A stretch of DNA of 64,000 bases from Odobenus rosmarus divergens (Eukaryota > Chordata > Mammalia > Carnivora > Odobenidae), in the NCBI RefSeq assembly GCF_000321225.1, contig NW_004450323.1, positions 2,311,447 to 2,375,446 of the forward strand, read 5' to 3'. Position numbers and translations under genes: made by a program. Below the pieces are notes generated by a model, which did no database searches, had not been told where the DNA came from, and saw only the letters and a program-made list of their open reading frames with translations. Each line of letters opens with the position of its first letter. Position 1 is the first letter of the stretch. This document shows, one piece after another, positions 42,901-55,696 of the stretch.

Positions 42901-45400
42901 TGTTTTGACTCTTCCCCTAACTGTGAGTACATGGGTGCAAGCTCAGGAGAATGGGCAGGTGTATCTGAGCCTGGGGCTTTTCCTCTTTTTTCTACTAAGG
43001 CCCTCGCTCCAGGGCCCACGCGATCATTCTGTCCCCACCCTCCTGTCTTCCTTCAAGACACGTGGTTGAATACCCACAATGTGCCAGGTACTGTGCTCGG
43101 TGTGGGTGGGATGGGGCTGAGTGTCCCCCAGCCGGGAACCACATGTCATGAAAACCCAGAAGGAGGGCACCCAACCTAGCTATGGGGGGTTGGGGCAAAC
43201 TTTCTGAAGGAAGTAACGTTCAAATTGGGATTGAAGATGGGCACGTGGGACTTAGACAAAGAAGAGGTTTTCTGGGGAAGGAATGCTACGTCCAAATCCT
43301 TGCAGGTGTGAGTGAGAGCAAGCAGGACAGTTCTGGGCTGTTGGCCAGTGTCCATACCTTCTCTGAGAGCTGAGCCTGGAGGTTAGCAGGGGCCCGTGCC
43401 AGCCTGGCTCAGGAGCTTGAGCTTTAGCCGGAGGGCAGTGGGAGACGCCTGAAGGCTTTGAGCAGGGCTGGGATGATTCGTTCTAACTCTGCTCTGGATG
43501 CTGCACAGGACTTCTCTATCCTGGACGCAATCCACTCTGAGGAACTGGCATGGAGAGGAGAAGGGAGCCATGGCCATGTCTTTGGCTCCAGTTTGGGAGG
43601 ATGTGCATAACCGAGCAGAGAGAGGAAAGACAAAGGAAAAGGGAACAGGAAAGAAAAGCCTGAGGAAATGCTGGGGGCTGCCAGCACAGGTCCCCAGTTT
43701 CTCACCAGCGGCACATGCAGAATGGTTCAGCCTGAAGCCTGTGGTAGGAGGACGGTATCTGGAGCTAAATATACATTGATAGGTATTTTTAGAGGGCTTC
43801 TGTAAGCAGGCTGCCCTAATACATGAGTTTCCTGAGCAGCTAAAGATCGAGGAAAGCAGTTTCCCCATTGGAGCACCGTCTCTTCAGTGCCGAGAATGTG
43901 GGGGAGGTGTTGCGAACGCAATCCCAGGGCCCCCAGCCCAATTTAAACCTCTGTGGTAATAGTACGATAACACTTGGTATTTATATAGCATCTTCATGCC
44001 AGTGAGCCTGGCAGGATTTTACAGACCTGTCTTGTACTCATCCTCTCTGCTCTAAGTGGGCAAAGCAGGGAGGTGGGGAGCAAGGAAGGGCTGGGTAGAG
44101 GGAGGGGGCATTGGAGCTTGTCATTTGGGAGACGGGGAAACTGAGGCTGAGTAAGGCGATGTGAGGGGCTTGGCTCTAGAGGAGCTGAGTCTGGAGAAGG
44201 GGATGAGGTCTCTGGTGCCTGAGTGCTGATGGCGGGGTGCTCCGCTAGCCCTCAAGCTGGACTGCTTCTCAGGTTCTTGCTCTCGGCAGAGTTGGTGGCT
44301 GCTCACCCGGAGACTTGCTCCTCCTCAGTGGCTCCTTTTCATTTCTAGCTCCACACCGAGGCAACACAGCTGCTACTTGCAGCATCTCCTTCCATCAGAA
44401 CATTATTTTTTTAAAGTGCGTTTTGCTCCAGATGGGTGAATGATGGGAACGATGGAGTTAGAATAAGGAATTTTGGTTCAGGCGAGAGGGGGACCAAAGG
44501 CAAAATGTGGAGCTCAGAGGTCTCTCAGCTCTGTGCCAGTGAGAAACCCAGTTCCTTCAGGGAGACTCTGAATGAGAGTCTCAGGTAGTAGCTGACAGGT
44601 GGGTGAGTTGGGATTACTCCTTGGGTGGAGGTAATCGTCCTTTCATATATGAAGTCTGCCTTTTTTCTATATTGAGAATCATCTTTGATTCACTCAAAAG
44701 GTATTTATTGAGTAGCTACTGTGTTCTGGTTTTGGCATGGTTTCTCTCTCCTGAAAGGCTGCTTCTTGCCTCCCCCACTCACTGACTGACAGAAGCTGGA
44801 ACTGGAGAGAACTGAGTGAGGCCTGAATTGGCCTTGTTGGAAATAGGGAGGAAGTGGGAGAGGGAGTGGGGGAGGCTTCAGAATCCATGGGGAGATCGGT
44901 TTGGGGCTGTTTTTCTGGCTTTACATCCATTCAGAGTAGCTTAGGGAAAACATGGTGGCAAGCTGCTTTCTAAGTCAGACCATGTCCACCCTAGGGCACT
45001 TTAGTGCGTGTTGTCTTCCGTGTGTGTGAGCGTGTGTGGGAGAGCTTGGCAGTGGGAGAGTTCCAAGGCATGTCTGCGAAGCAGAGATGGATGTAGCATA
45101 AATGTTCATTCTGTAGATTTACCAGGTAGACTTCAGAATGAAAGGGAGTGTTTACATTTGCATTCTGTGGATGATGCACATCTCCTCACTCAGGCTGGGA
45201 TGTGTGCACTGGTGTCTGTTGTAGGTAGAGTCCACAGTTAAGCACAGATATGTCCATGTGGGATGTGCAATTCAGCAGCACTCCTCAGTGTATCCATCAC
45301 TGAAGTCAGGAACTAGCAGAGGTGGTGAGTGCAGAGTGGTTGCCCACAGGAGGGGGTGAGGAGGAGCAGTGCAGATGCTGAAAGGAAAAAGAAGGTGTAC
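40000..45400. other. Intron 3, mostly unannotated
   Basis: Apart from an antisense MIR near 41.4 kb and vague L2-like ends near 42.3, 43.1 and 44.7 kb, nothing is recognised. No convincing exon. Confidence 0.55.
41395..41575 (-). mobile_element. MIR, antisense, intron 3
   Basis: TTGATAGATGAAGAAACAGG followed by TTCAGAGAGGGTATGTGACT is the reverse complement of the MIR core. Partial copy. Confidence 0.72.
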
Positions 45401-45423
45401 AGGTCTTTAAAGAGAACATACAA

Positions 45424-45741
45424 TCTCTGAAACAAATAATGCAATATATGTGAAGAAAAAAAAAAGAAAAAGAAGAAGAAGATAGCAGGAGGGGAAGAAT
45501 GAAGGGGAGTAAATCAGAGGGGGAGATGAACCATGAGAGATGATGGACTCTGAAAAACAAACTGAGGGTTCTAGAGGGGAGCGGGGTGGGGGATGGGTTA
45601 GCCTGGTGATAGGTATTAAAGAGGGCACATTCTGCGTGGAGCACTGGGTGTTATGCACAAACAGTGAATCATGGAACACTACATCAAAAACTAATGATGG
45701 AATGTATGGTGATTAACATAACAATAAAAAATTAAGAAAAA
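45424..45741 (+). mobile_element. 5'-truncated LINE-1, 3' end only
   Basis: 318-bp carnivore LINE-1 3' terminus. A purine-rich segment is followed by GAGCACTGGGTGTTATGCAC, the ACACTACATCAAAAACTAATGATG motif region and an A-rich end. Flanked by a 15-bp duplication AAAGAGAACATACAA (45409-45423 and 45742-45756). It has no coding capacity. Confidence 0.93.
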
Positions 45742-46371
45742 AAAGAGAACATACAAAGGAAAGTGAAGTCCACGGTTACTAAAACTTACTGAATTTTAGA
45801 TTTAGGAGGATGCTAGATTGCCCTGGCTTTCCCTTATTTATTATTTGTCGCCGAAGAGCGAACCGAGGCCCAAGTGGCCAAGAGACTTGTCAAGGGTCTC
45901 GTTGCTGGAACGCGGTGAGCAGGGACCCGGGGCCTGGTGTGCGGTTGGGCTCTGCTGTCCCTGACAGTGAGAAGCTGCGGCTGCTTGATTGTGTTCAGGC
46001 CGTCAAGCTGGGGTGGTAGGAAACAAATACAGGTTTTTATTAGTTAGCTGGAATATGTATGCGGAATTTATATGGAAACAGTTCAGTCTAGTGGGCTGAA
46101 TGTTTCGGCGGTCCTGGGCTCTGGTCCTGACCCTACAATGCATTCTCTCCGTGATGCCAGGTGACACATCAATAATCTCAGCCTCAGTTTCCTTTATGAA
46201 GTGAAGACAACACCTTCCCTAGCTTCTTCACCACGTCTTGTGACAAGCAAATAAAATGACGACGAAGCTGATGTTGATGGTGATGGCTCCCATTTCACCG
46301 GGAGCTCACATGTCTTATGTTAAATGGGAAAGCCTTCATACACCACCTCAGTCCTGGCACGGATCATTTTA

Positions 46372-46600
46372 TCATTTTTATTATTATTATTATTTTTTTA
46401 AATTTTATTTTCTTTAAAGATTTTATTATTTGACAGACAGAGAGACAGTGAGAGAGGAACACAAGCAGGGGGAGCCGGAGAGGCAGAAGCAGGCTTCCCG
46501 CTGAGCAGGGAGCCCGATGCGGGACTCGATCCCCCAGGATCCTGGGATCATGACCTGAGCCGAAGACAGACACTTAACCGACTGACCACCCAGGCGCCCC
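46372..46600 (-). mobile_element. SINEC, first of a tandem pair, intron 3
   Basis: Reverse orientation with an extended T/TTA-rich tail, ending CACCCAGGCGCCCC. It is flanked by GATCATTTTA at 46362-46371 and 46603-46612. A second SINEC follows immediately. Confidence 0.94.
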
Positions 46601-46612
46601 CAGATCATTTTA

Positions 46613-46794
46613 TTTTTTTTTAAAGATTTTATTTATTTATTCATGAGAGACAGAGAGAGAGAGAGAGAAGCAGAGGGAGAAGCAGGCTCCCAAGGAGCAG
46701 GGAGCCCGATGCGGGACTCGATCCCAGGACCCCGGGATCATGACCCGAGCCGAAGGCAGACGCTCAACCATCTGAGCCACCCAGGCGCCCCCCC
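46613..46794 (-). mobile_element. SINEC, second of a tandem pair, intron 3
   Basis: Reverse orientation, from TTTTTTTTAAAGATTTTATT to CCACCCAGGCGCCCCCC. It is flanked by the same GATCATTTTA at 46603-46612 and 46796-46805. The two SINECs therefore share one target site, which is present three times. Confidence 0.94.
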
Positions 46795-47440
46795 AGATCA
46801 TTTTAAATGTAGAAACACAACAAGGCAGATAACTGTCTCCATTTTGCAGGTAAGGAAACCAACACTCAAAGAGGCTCATTCTTTTACCAAGAATTCCAAA
46901 GCCCATGCTATATCCGATAAACGCACAGTTGCCTCAGGAAAAGTGCTTTGAAAGATAATGAAACAAAATAACAAATCAGTGAGCAGTGATACCTTCCCCC
47001 AGGACAGTGATATTATGAAGATAAATGTTAAAATACACATAAAGCACCTTGAGTACTTTGAAAAAAAACGTGTATAAACAAGGAAGCATTCAGAATACTC
47101 TGATTCGGTAGTGCTCATTCAGAATAGTCATTTATCTCCATAAAACTTGAGCCACAGAGATACGTTTCACTACAATCTATTGCAAGTTCCAAAACAGTGG
47201 CTAATTAAAAAATTTCCATTACTTGTAATTTTGTTTCAAGACAAGTTTACTACTACTTGAACATAAAATAGCTCTCACTTCCTTTTGGTAGTGTATCTAA
47301 TCTCATCAGAACTAGTCAAATCCTTCTACAGTGATTATCAACAACAACAAAGAAAGTCCAAGAGTAACAGTTGAAACAAAGGCCTTCATTTTTAATCTTT
47401 ATCGATAATGAAAATACTACATTACCCAGACTCCCCTGCC

Positions 47441-47470
47441 TTTATTTTATTTTATTTTATTTTATTTTAA
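47441..47470. repeat. (TTTTA)n repeat
   Basis: About five perfect TTTTA units ending in an A/T-rich tail, with no recognisable SINE attached. Confidence 0.9.
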
Positions 47471-48335
47471 TTTTTTGGCTTCGTCTTCTGGTCCACCCTT
47501 CTCCTCCCTACTTCATACGGCTATCAGGTCAGAGGGGTCTGGTTGTTACAAAGGAAGGCTGAAGAGAATGCCCCTCTTCTCTCAGGAGGAATGTCCCATC
47601 AGAGAGCTCTAGTTATCGCTCTGAGGAGAACTGACAGGGAAGGCTGAGCTCCAACGTCCTCCAACCCTTGTCTTTCATTTCCTTCTGTTTCGGCTGCCAC
47701 TCTTCTGTCAGGAGCCTGGGCCGTGGTGACACAATGATTAGGAGAGGAGCTAAAGGCCATGGCTTTTCTCCTTGACTTCTAACTCTGGGACAGTGACTGG
47801 GAGGCTGAGTGACAGGTGTGGTGTGGCCGCTTCAAACATGAAATGGCATTTGCATTGAAGTCTCATGATTCACGTCACTGTGGGGGTCCAATGCATGCAT
47901 CTTACCTCCTCCTCCCACCCCTGTGGAGCCAAACTGGGCTTACGGAGTTGGTCCTTAGCTCAGGGCCACATAACTGGCCATGGGCGAGCCGAAATGAAAC
48001 AGACTGGTCTGATATGTCTTTTCTGTTGGGACTGAATCAAAAGTTTGGGCAAAAAGGGATGATGAGGATGATGTGTCTCCCAGCCTGGCCCATTCAGGGC
48101 TGAGCATGTCTAGCGCCCACATCTGCAACTCTGAATTACGGGGTGGGGAAGACACCCGAGGGGCCAGTTGAAGACAGGGAGGAAGGAAGGATGGAGGCAG
48201 CCAGTATTCGTTGAACACTTTCCGTGTTCTGAACACTGTGCTGACTCCGAGGGATACGGCCATGGACAGAGATGTCCTTTCTATTATTTTAGAGCTTGCT
48301 AAGACAGAGAAGACAGATGTTAAATAAACTTAAAT

Positions 48336-48935
48336 ATGACCCAGTAATTGCATTCCTGGGTATTTACCCCAAAGACACAGATGCAGTGAAAAGAAGGGCC
48401 ATATGCACCCCAATGTTCATAGCAGCAATGTCCGCAATAGCCAAACTGTGGAAAGAGCCCAGATGTCCATCGACAGATGAATGGATAAAGAAGATGTGGT
48501 CCATATATGCAATGGAATATTAGCCATCAGAAAGGATGAATACTCAACTTTTACATCAACATGGATGGGACTGGAGGAGATTATGCTAAGTGAAATAAGT
48601 CAAGCAGGAAGAGTCAATTATCATATGGTTTCACTTATTTGTGGAACATAAGGAATAGCATGGAGGACACTAGGAGAAGGAAGGGAAAAATGAAGGGGGG
48701 GACTCGGAGGGGGAGACGAACCATGAGAGACTATGGACTCTGAGAAACAAACTGAGGGTTTTAAAGGGGAGGGGGGTGGGGGGATGGGTTAGCCCCATGA
48801 TGGGTATTAAGGAGGGCACGTACTGCATGGAGCACTGGGTGTTATATGCAAACAATGGATCGTGGAACACTACATCAAAAACTAATGATGTATTGTATGG
48901 TGACTAACATAACATAATAAAATTAAAAAGTAAAC
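48336..48935 (+). mobile_element. 5'-truncated LINE-1, 3' end (600 bp)
   Basis: The left part translates to the familiar LINE-1 3' segment (PKDTDAVKRRAICTPMFIAA, then KEPRCPSTDEWIKKMW). The right part is the same 3' UTR as the 45.4 kb copy, ending in ATAATAAAATTAAAAAG. Duplication AAATAAACTTAAAT at 48322-48335 and 48936-48949. Dead fragment. Confidence 0.93.
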
Positions 48936-51173
48936 AAATAAACTTAAATTTAATGGTATTTAAAGTGCTGCAAAGGAGACCTGTTAGGAGGTTGGGAGAG
49001 TTTTAAATTGGGAGCCTAACCTAATTGAGGGAGGCTGTTCAAGGAGTTGCTGTTGAGGTGGAAGCCTGGAGACTGGATAGCATTTGGCTGGAAAAAGAAG
49101 ACAAGAGGGAAGGGGGTGGGATGGAGAGAGTATATAGGCAGAGGGTAGGGCAGGTGTGAAGGGCTAGAGGTGGGAGAAAGCCTGGCAGTCTGGGAAACAG
49201 AAGACCAACAACGGGCCTGTCTCATTGTAACTGAGGTGAGGGTAAGCTGAGGGAGGCTGGCGGGGGGGCGGGGACCACATCATTCAGGGCCACATTGGCA
49301 TCGCAAGGGATGTTCCACAGGATGCCACTGCATGGTTTGAAGTGGGAAAGTGGACATGTTTGCAGAAAATGAATGGGGATGGGACAATGCTTGCCGAGAA
49401 GATAGAACAAATTCCTGAGTGACTCTGTGTCTGCTCAAAATTAGGTACATAGAATTAGTGTCCTCCAAGAGTCCCTCTCTTCTGTCTTGCCTCCTCCTTC
49501 CAACACTGGCCCTCAACTATAATTTTGTTCAACCTTTTGGAGTTGTACCAAAACCCAGTCTGTAAACCTTATAATCTAGCCCATTATATGCTAAAGATCT
49601 GTTAATCTTGCCCAGAGTAGAGACATAGTCCTGCCTTCTGGGTTCACAGTCTGAGCATCTCCTACTGATTTAAATAATGGGTAAGAATTGATGAGTGTGT
49701 GGGCTTTTATTTTTGATATTCAGCAGAGAAATTATTTTAAAAATGCTTTTGTGAGAACATTGCTATATGATTATTATGATTTTTATTTTTCTGATAGAAC
49801 AATAGTCAAAAGATCAAGCCAACCCACAGGCTTGTTTATGGGATATTTCTCTTTTTTCCTGCTTTCTAAGCCTGTGACACATCATGATGCTGGATCTGGA
49901 TCCCAGTTGAACTCTGGTTAATTACCACCATAAACACAACATTTTGTGATTTAGGGGCCCCATCCGGCGAGAGCTCACAGTGCTCTGTAGTTCACCCTCT
50001 ACTCACTCCTCATTTGGAAGAGGGAAATAGAGGTCTCCTCCTGGTTCCTTTTCTGGGTAAGTGTTGTATTCTGTGCTCTAGAGACAGGTTGCCCAGATGG
50101 ATGCTTCACAGCTAGGCTCTGGTGCTGGAGATGGGGAGGTGCTCACTGCTTATCCCAGTCTTTCCTAATTACTACTTAAATTCCACATCCTCTTTTCAGA
50201 TGAGTGCAGCCAGCTGCTTCATGTTCTGGCTTCCTCTTCTCTGTTCTTTCTCTGTCCTTTCCTGACTCTTCCCAGCCCTTCTCTGTTTTCATTTCTCACA
50301 CTCATTCAAAATAAAAGATTAAGGTGGAGGCAGGTGCCATGGAGGGTGGTGTGTGTGTGTGTGTGTGGACGTGTGTGACAGAGGGAGAGAGAGAAGATGA
50401 CAATCCTGACTGACTTCTTCTTAAAGTTTTATTAGAGTGACTTTGAAATCAGCCTCTCTTCCCCAACAAACAAATCCAGGTTTGGGGTGGGTTCTGTCTA
50501 GTGGGAATATGATAACTCAAAGGTTTGACCAGGTAGTACTGCAAATGAGGAAGAAGGGACTTCCCGGACTTCAGCTCCCCTGAGCTGTCCCTGACCAGAA
50601 ACAGACTGAAGCTACGCATCAAGAAATCACGCAGAAGTTCGAATTTGGGGACCACGAATAGAAAGTGAAGGCAGGAATGTACCTAAAGTGTCACCTAGCT
50701 GTTCCAGTGGTTTTTCGGTCTGTGGGCTCTGGGACTCTTGAGAGCCCTGGAATTACTGCAGTGGGCGTGCAGATCCATGGCCACACCCAGCATTGGCTGT
50801 TTTCTGAACAGCGTCTCCCACAAATATGTACCACGGTATCATTTTTCTAAAGTGTGTGGGTGCCATTGTGATTTATAAAATATGAATGTATTTAAAAGCA
50901 TTGTTGAATAGATAGTGGCTTTTTTTTTTTTCCCGTTTAGCCGATGGTATACTGTTAACAGTTTGGGCTTTGTACACAAGCAAAGCTGAATTCATATTTC
51001 TGCTCTGCTGTTTAGTAGCTCAGTGGTTGTAGGCAAGTGACCCAGCTTCTGAAAGCCTCAATGTCTAGAGGACATGTTGTAGAGGCTCTCTATAAAAAAG
51101 GGGTGTGGTAGTAGTGGTAGAAAATGACATCTATTTAACACAGTTGTTACAAGGTTATACTAATGAAATAACG

Positions 51174-51187
51174 CCTCCAGGGGGCAA
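51174..51187 (+). promoter_or_regulatory. Weaker CTCF-like motif in intron 3
   Basis: CCTCCAGGGGGCAA matches the CTCF core at 12 of 14 positions, just upstream of a SINEC insertion. Motif evidence only. Confidence 0.25.
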
Positions 51188-51254
51188 AGTGGGTCTAGGA
51201 TTTTGACATTATAAGGGAGCCTCATGCTTGAAACGATAAGAACCGATCCAGTGT

Positions 51255-51461
51255 TTGGGGCGCCTGGGTGCCTTAGTTGTTAAGCGCCTGCCTTCAGCTC
51301 AGGTCATGGTCCCAGGGTCCTGGGATTGAGCCTCGCGTCGGGCTCCCTGCTCCGCAGGAAGCCTACTTCTCCCTCTCCCACTCCCCCTGCTTGTGTTCCC
51401 TCTCTCGCTGTGTCTCTCTCTGTCAAATAAATAAATAAATCTTAAAAAAAAAAAAAAGAAA
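51255..51461 (+). mobile_element. SINEC, sense orientation, intron 3
   Basis: Forward copy starting GGGGCGCCTGGGTGCCTTAG and ending in (AAAT)n and an A-rich tail. Flanking duplications AAGAACCGATCCAGTGT (51238-51254) and AAGAACTGATCCAGTGT (51462-51478) differ at one base. Confidence 0.95.
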
Positions 51462-51687
51462 AAGAACTGATCCAGTGTGACCCATTGTTACAGATGAAGG
51501 GGTTGAGGCCCAGAGAGGGGCCAGTGTATGCCTGGTACTCTTGTCTCTGACTGGAAATTATTTGCCTGAAGCTAATGCCTGGTTTTAGTCAAGCTGACAG
51601 GGTTTTGGTATTCAGTCTGATGTAGGTGTGGTGGGGGGAGTAGAAGTTAGACACAGTGCTTGCACTCATGAACTGTCCGGTTGGAGT

Positions 51688-51690
<3 letters not shown>

Positions 51691-51752
<62 letters not shown>

Positions 51753-51756
51753 AGAC
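51691..51756. repeat. Compound (AT)n-(AG)n microsatellite
   Basis: About nine AT units followed by about seventeen AG units, then an impure GGGAGA tail. Likely polymorphic. Confidence 0.95.
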
Positions 51757-52309
51757 AGGGCAGCTAGGTATAATGTGATCAAGACATAGTCTAGTTCTGG
51801 GTTGGATGGTCCAGTCTCTAACAGTGGCTAGACGGGAAGGGTGTAAGTTGCATCAGAGACACCCAGATCTCTGTCTAGGGTTAGGTATTCCAGGGTCAGC
51901 CTTTGGATCCTTTGCTTTTTTACCATTGACCACAAATGCCTTCTTGGTTAACTCTCTTTTAGCCGTTGCCTGTCCATCTTTCTTTCACCCTGTGTGCATG
52001 TATATCTCGTCTTATTGTCCTAAAAGAAAAAATATATTTTTCCTCAAGATTTTTCAGCTTGAATATAGATCTTGATTTGATTACTGTTTGGTAGAGGAGA
52101 GCAATATTGGATCTTTAAAGATACATCTCTTTTTCCTGAAATTCCAGGGCAAGAATTTATAATAGAGTCTACAAAGACTCTCAGCATCCGTGGCCCTTGC
52201 TGTAGGAGGATGTGGGAGAGGGAATGAGGTAGTTGGCCCTTTTTCATCATATTTATCCTAGTGACAACTTTTCCCCCCCACCCATCCATCTGTTCTTCTG
52301 TCTAACTCT

Positions 52310-52336
52310 CCATCCATCCATCCATCCATCCATCCA
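52310..52336. repeat. (CCAT)n microsatellite
   Basis: Nearly seven perfect CCAT units. Confidence 0.93.
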
Positions 52337-52559
52337 GAAAACCATCATGTGTTAGTTAAGTGCATATTGGATTCCAGGCACTATATTGGATGGTGTAACA
52401 GTAATGTAACTGTTACAGTCCCTGCCCACATGGAGCCTGCCATCAATTCAGGCTTAGGGAGGAGTAAGAAAGGTTAGTCTGATATTGCCTGGACTGCACC
52501 TGGCAGTGGGGGAAGTAGTGGTTTCATAGGTGTGTATCTATGCGTTACCAACATCACAT

Positions 52560-52690
52560 CACCCCAGTAGTACATAGTGGAAAGACTAAGGGCTTTAGTG
52601 TTAGGCAGACCTGAGCTTGAACTTCAGCTTTGCCACTGAGATGTTGCTTTGGGTAAGTTGTTGAACCTAGCAGAACCTTGTTTTTTAAAT
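52560..52690 (+). mobile_element. MIR fragment, intron 3
   Basis: TAGTGGAAAGACTAAGGGCT, then AGACCTGAGCTTGAACTTCA and TTTGCCACTGAGATGTTGCT, gives the 5' half of a sense MIR. Confidence 0.68.
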
Positions 52691-53883
52691 CTAAACTACC
52701 CCGTTTGCAACACTTTATGTACTAGATTGAGTAGTGCTCGATGCTCTCAGAAACAACCCCTCAGATTGCAGTGGGTTAGGCTTATGTCTTTCCCCTTGAA
52801 CAGGCCAGTGTGTTCTTGGCTTTCCTTCACTTTCTGTCCCCTTCTATCTGGTGCCTCTCCCGTCTTCTGGGTTCCCATGGTTTACATCTCCTCGATGGGA
52901 GTAGAAAGAGAGAGTATGAAGAAGGCAGACTCATTTTTTACATTTTTTGGCATAGAAGTGACACAATAATTTCTACTAACATCCCATTGGCAAAGACCAG
53001 CCTCATGACTCAACATAGGTGCAAAGGAGACTAGGAGAACTCATCTCTAATTGTGTGGCTGCTTCCCAGCAAAACCCCACACTGTGGAAAGGAGACCATC
53101 AATTTTAGAGGATAGGTAGTGACCTCTTCATCGTCTATATGAGGGTTAAATAAGAAAATGAATGTATATTGTCTGGTGTATAGCAGATATTCTACACTAA
53201 ATGTCTTCTTCTAATTCCTAGTAATACTTATGGATTCAGGGAATATTTACCAGGCATGTACAGAACATTTTGCTAAGTATTGGGGCTAAAAAGGTAAATA
53301 ATAAGATATCTGCCCTCAAAGAGCTTTTGGTCTGATATGGAGATGCTGTATGTAAATAGATAATTTTAATTTGAACTCAGTACCACTTGATCAGGAGGAA
53401 AGGCAGTGAAAATTATTTTGTTCTGTCCATTTAGTTTTCTATCTATCCATCTGTCCACCTTTATTAAGTGCTTAACATGTACCAGACATAGTTGTGAGTA
53501 GTAAGAGGCATAGCAGTGGAGTTTAACCGAGAAGGGTATGAGGGATCAGTGGGAATTGGGTTTCATTTTGCTCTGTTGACGCTTGGACTAGAAGCAGCCC
53601 CTAACGCCTTTTGCCACCTCTTTTGATCAGACTTTGAAGATAAGATTGAGAAGCAAGCAGTTTATTTTATTTCACGTAATTTTTGTATTGTTGCTTTCCT
53701 CTTTAAGATGGCAAAGCCCAGAGGTAGTCAGCCAGGTGAGCTGTTTATAAAATATCCATGTTGGCTTGGATATCGCTGCTGGCTAACTTCTGTCAAACCC
53801 CAAACCGTGTAGCCAGTAGGACAGAGGATCAGAAGCCAGTTTCATAGGGAAAACCAGCTTTTCCGTTCACTAGTATCTTTTCT

Positions 53884-54084
53884 TTTCTTTTTTTTTTTTT
53901 TAAGATTTTATTTATTAGAGAGAGAGAGACAGCGAGAGAGGGAACACAAGCAGGGGGAGTGGGAGAGGGAGAAGCGGGCCTCCCGCGGAGCAGGGAGCCC
54001 GATGCGGGGCTTGATCCCAGGACTCTGGGATCATGACCTGAGCCGAAGGCAGTCGCTTAAGCGACTGAGCCACCCAGGCGCCCC
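53884..54084 (-). mobile_element. SINEC, intron 3
   Basis: Reverse-oriented full copy with a perfect 17-bp duplication TCACTAGTATCTTTTCT (53867-53883 and 54085-54101), which indicates a fairly recent insertion. Confidence 0.95.
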
Positions 54085-54559
54085 TCACTAGTATCTTTTC
54101 TATCTTTAGTTTGCACAAACAAGGTTGAGAAGTCAGAGATTTAGTTCATGTACATCTACGACAAATAAACTGGGGAGTCGGTAACAAGTAAATGGTTGTG
54201 GTGGGTGTTTGGAGAAGGATTTATTATTGTGGCAAGTATCGGCACGGTCCCTGGGGATGTTAATTATGTTGCTCCTTGCTGCAGCGTATAACGCTGGATC
54301 TAGGAGAGCTGTCTCTTTTGAAGGGAAGAGGCCGGTTTGATTCCAAGTTCATGATCTTAAGGAAAGGAGCTTCAGAAAGGAATTGCCCAGATGATTCAGT
54401 CTCCTTGATATTTCCTATTCCTAACTCTGGAAGAGGGCTTTTCCATTCACCCGTTGGTCCTTGCCATAGTGACACAGGTCAGAAGGCGGTGGGGAGAAGA
54501 ATGGATAGAGAGCTGGGATTACCTAGTCACCCAGGACTGCTGACTTAGTTAATAGCTGA

Positions 54560-54800
54560 TGGTCTCTGCCAAGCACTGCATTCAACATTTCAAAGCATTT
54601 TCTCATTTAATTCTTACAGCCACCCTATGGGATAGATACTATTATTATTGCTATTGGATTAAGGAAACCAGGGCTTCCCTGGGTTCCATAATTTCCGCCT
54701 TATCACGCTGCTCCTGGTTGGTGGAATCAGGATTTAAATGCGGTAGTCTGATTCCAGATCCCCTATCATTAGCCATGATGCTGTTCTGTCTTCCTAATAT
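54560..54800 (-). mobile_element. MIR, antisense, intron 3
   Basis: TCTCATTTAATTCTTACAGC, CCCTATGGGATAGATACTAT and a degenerate core follow the reverse MIR order. Diverged. Confidence 0.65.
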
Positions 54801-55064
54801 ATATGTTGTGGGGGCTGCCTGCTCTGGATTTTTTTACTCTTGAGGCATCATAACTAACAAAGGTGAAGGGATGTATCTATTGGTAGGTCAAAACCCATCC
54901 AGGGGACTATGAAACTGACTACTTGGTTTTGGTTACTGGGAAAATGTCTTTTGTTAAAAAGGATTAAAAGAGCAACAGATTATTGGATTTTCGATATCAT
55001 GTTGATCTTGAAATCATTTTAGACAGGGTTTTCATTTAGTTCTTTAAAATAGGTCACTGTTACA

Positions 55065-55315
55065 AAGCAGGACAGCCTGGCAGGATGGGAAGAACAAAGG
55101 CTATGGAATTACACAGTTCTGCATTTGAAGACTGAATCTGGCACTGTAACTGAGCAAGTTATTGTTAGCCTCAGTTTCCTCATTGGGAAATTAAGGCTTC
55201 AGGGTATTTCTGAGTATTTTATGAGCATCCTGATATGATGTATGTCAAGCACTTGGCACAGTGCTTTGCACATAGTAGGTTTTTAATAAATAGTATCTAT
55301 TACTATTCCCTAGTT
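55065..55315 (+). mobile_element. MIR, intron 3
   Basis: CTATGGAATTACACAGTTCT, GCCTCAGTTTCCTCATTGGG and AGCACTTGGCACAGTGCTTT up to TAATAAATAGTATCTATTAC. Sense MIR with a typical 3' end. Confidence 0.8.
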
Positions 55316-55696
55316 TATTGATGAAGAACGGGGGGTACAAAAGGAGCAAATATATTCCTCAAGTTAGTCTAAGCCCCACAGAAATGCTTGCTGTAGCTGA
55401 GATGAAGTTGATATCCCTGTATTTTTAGTCTGTAGTTAACTTGCACTGGGTCATACTAGCTTCTACAATGTACTGAATCTTGGGTGGGCTTTAGGGTCCT
55501 AGAATCACTTTGTATTTGATCTGTATTCACAATGCTTAGTTTACCTAGGATGGGGGTTTCAAATTATAAAAAATAACTGTATTCACCTAATGATAATAAA
55601 GTGGGTCTGTATCAAACAAGGCACACTGTCAGTTGGCTATGAACAATAGCCATGCTAAGCTGATGTGTTTGATCTTTTTTTCTCCTTACCCTTTTC

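Noticed and set aside
48296..48523. 75-codon frame that looks protein-like
   Set aside because: It is a truncated LINE-1 3' segment, not a host gene.
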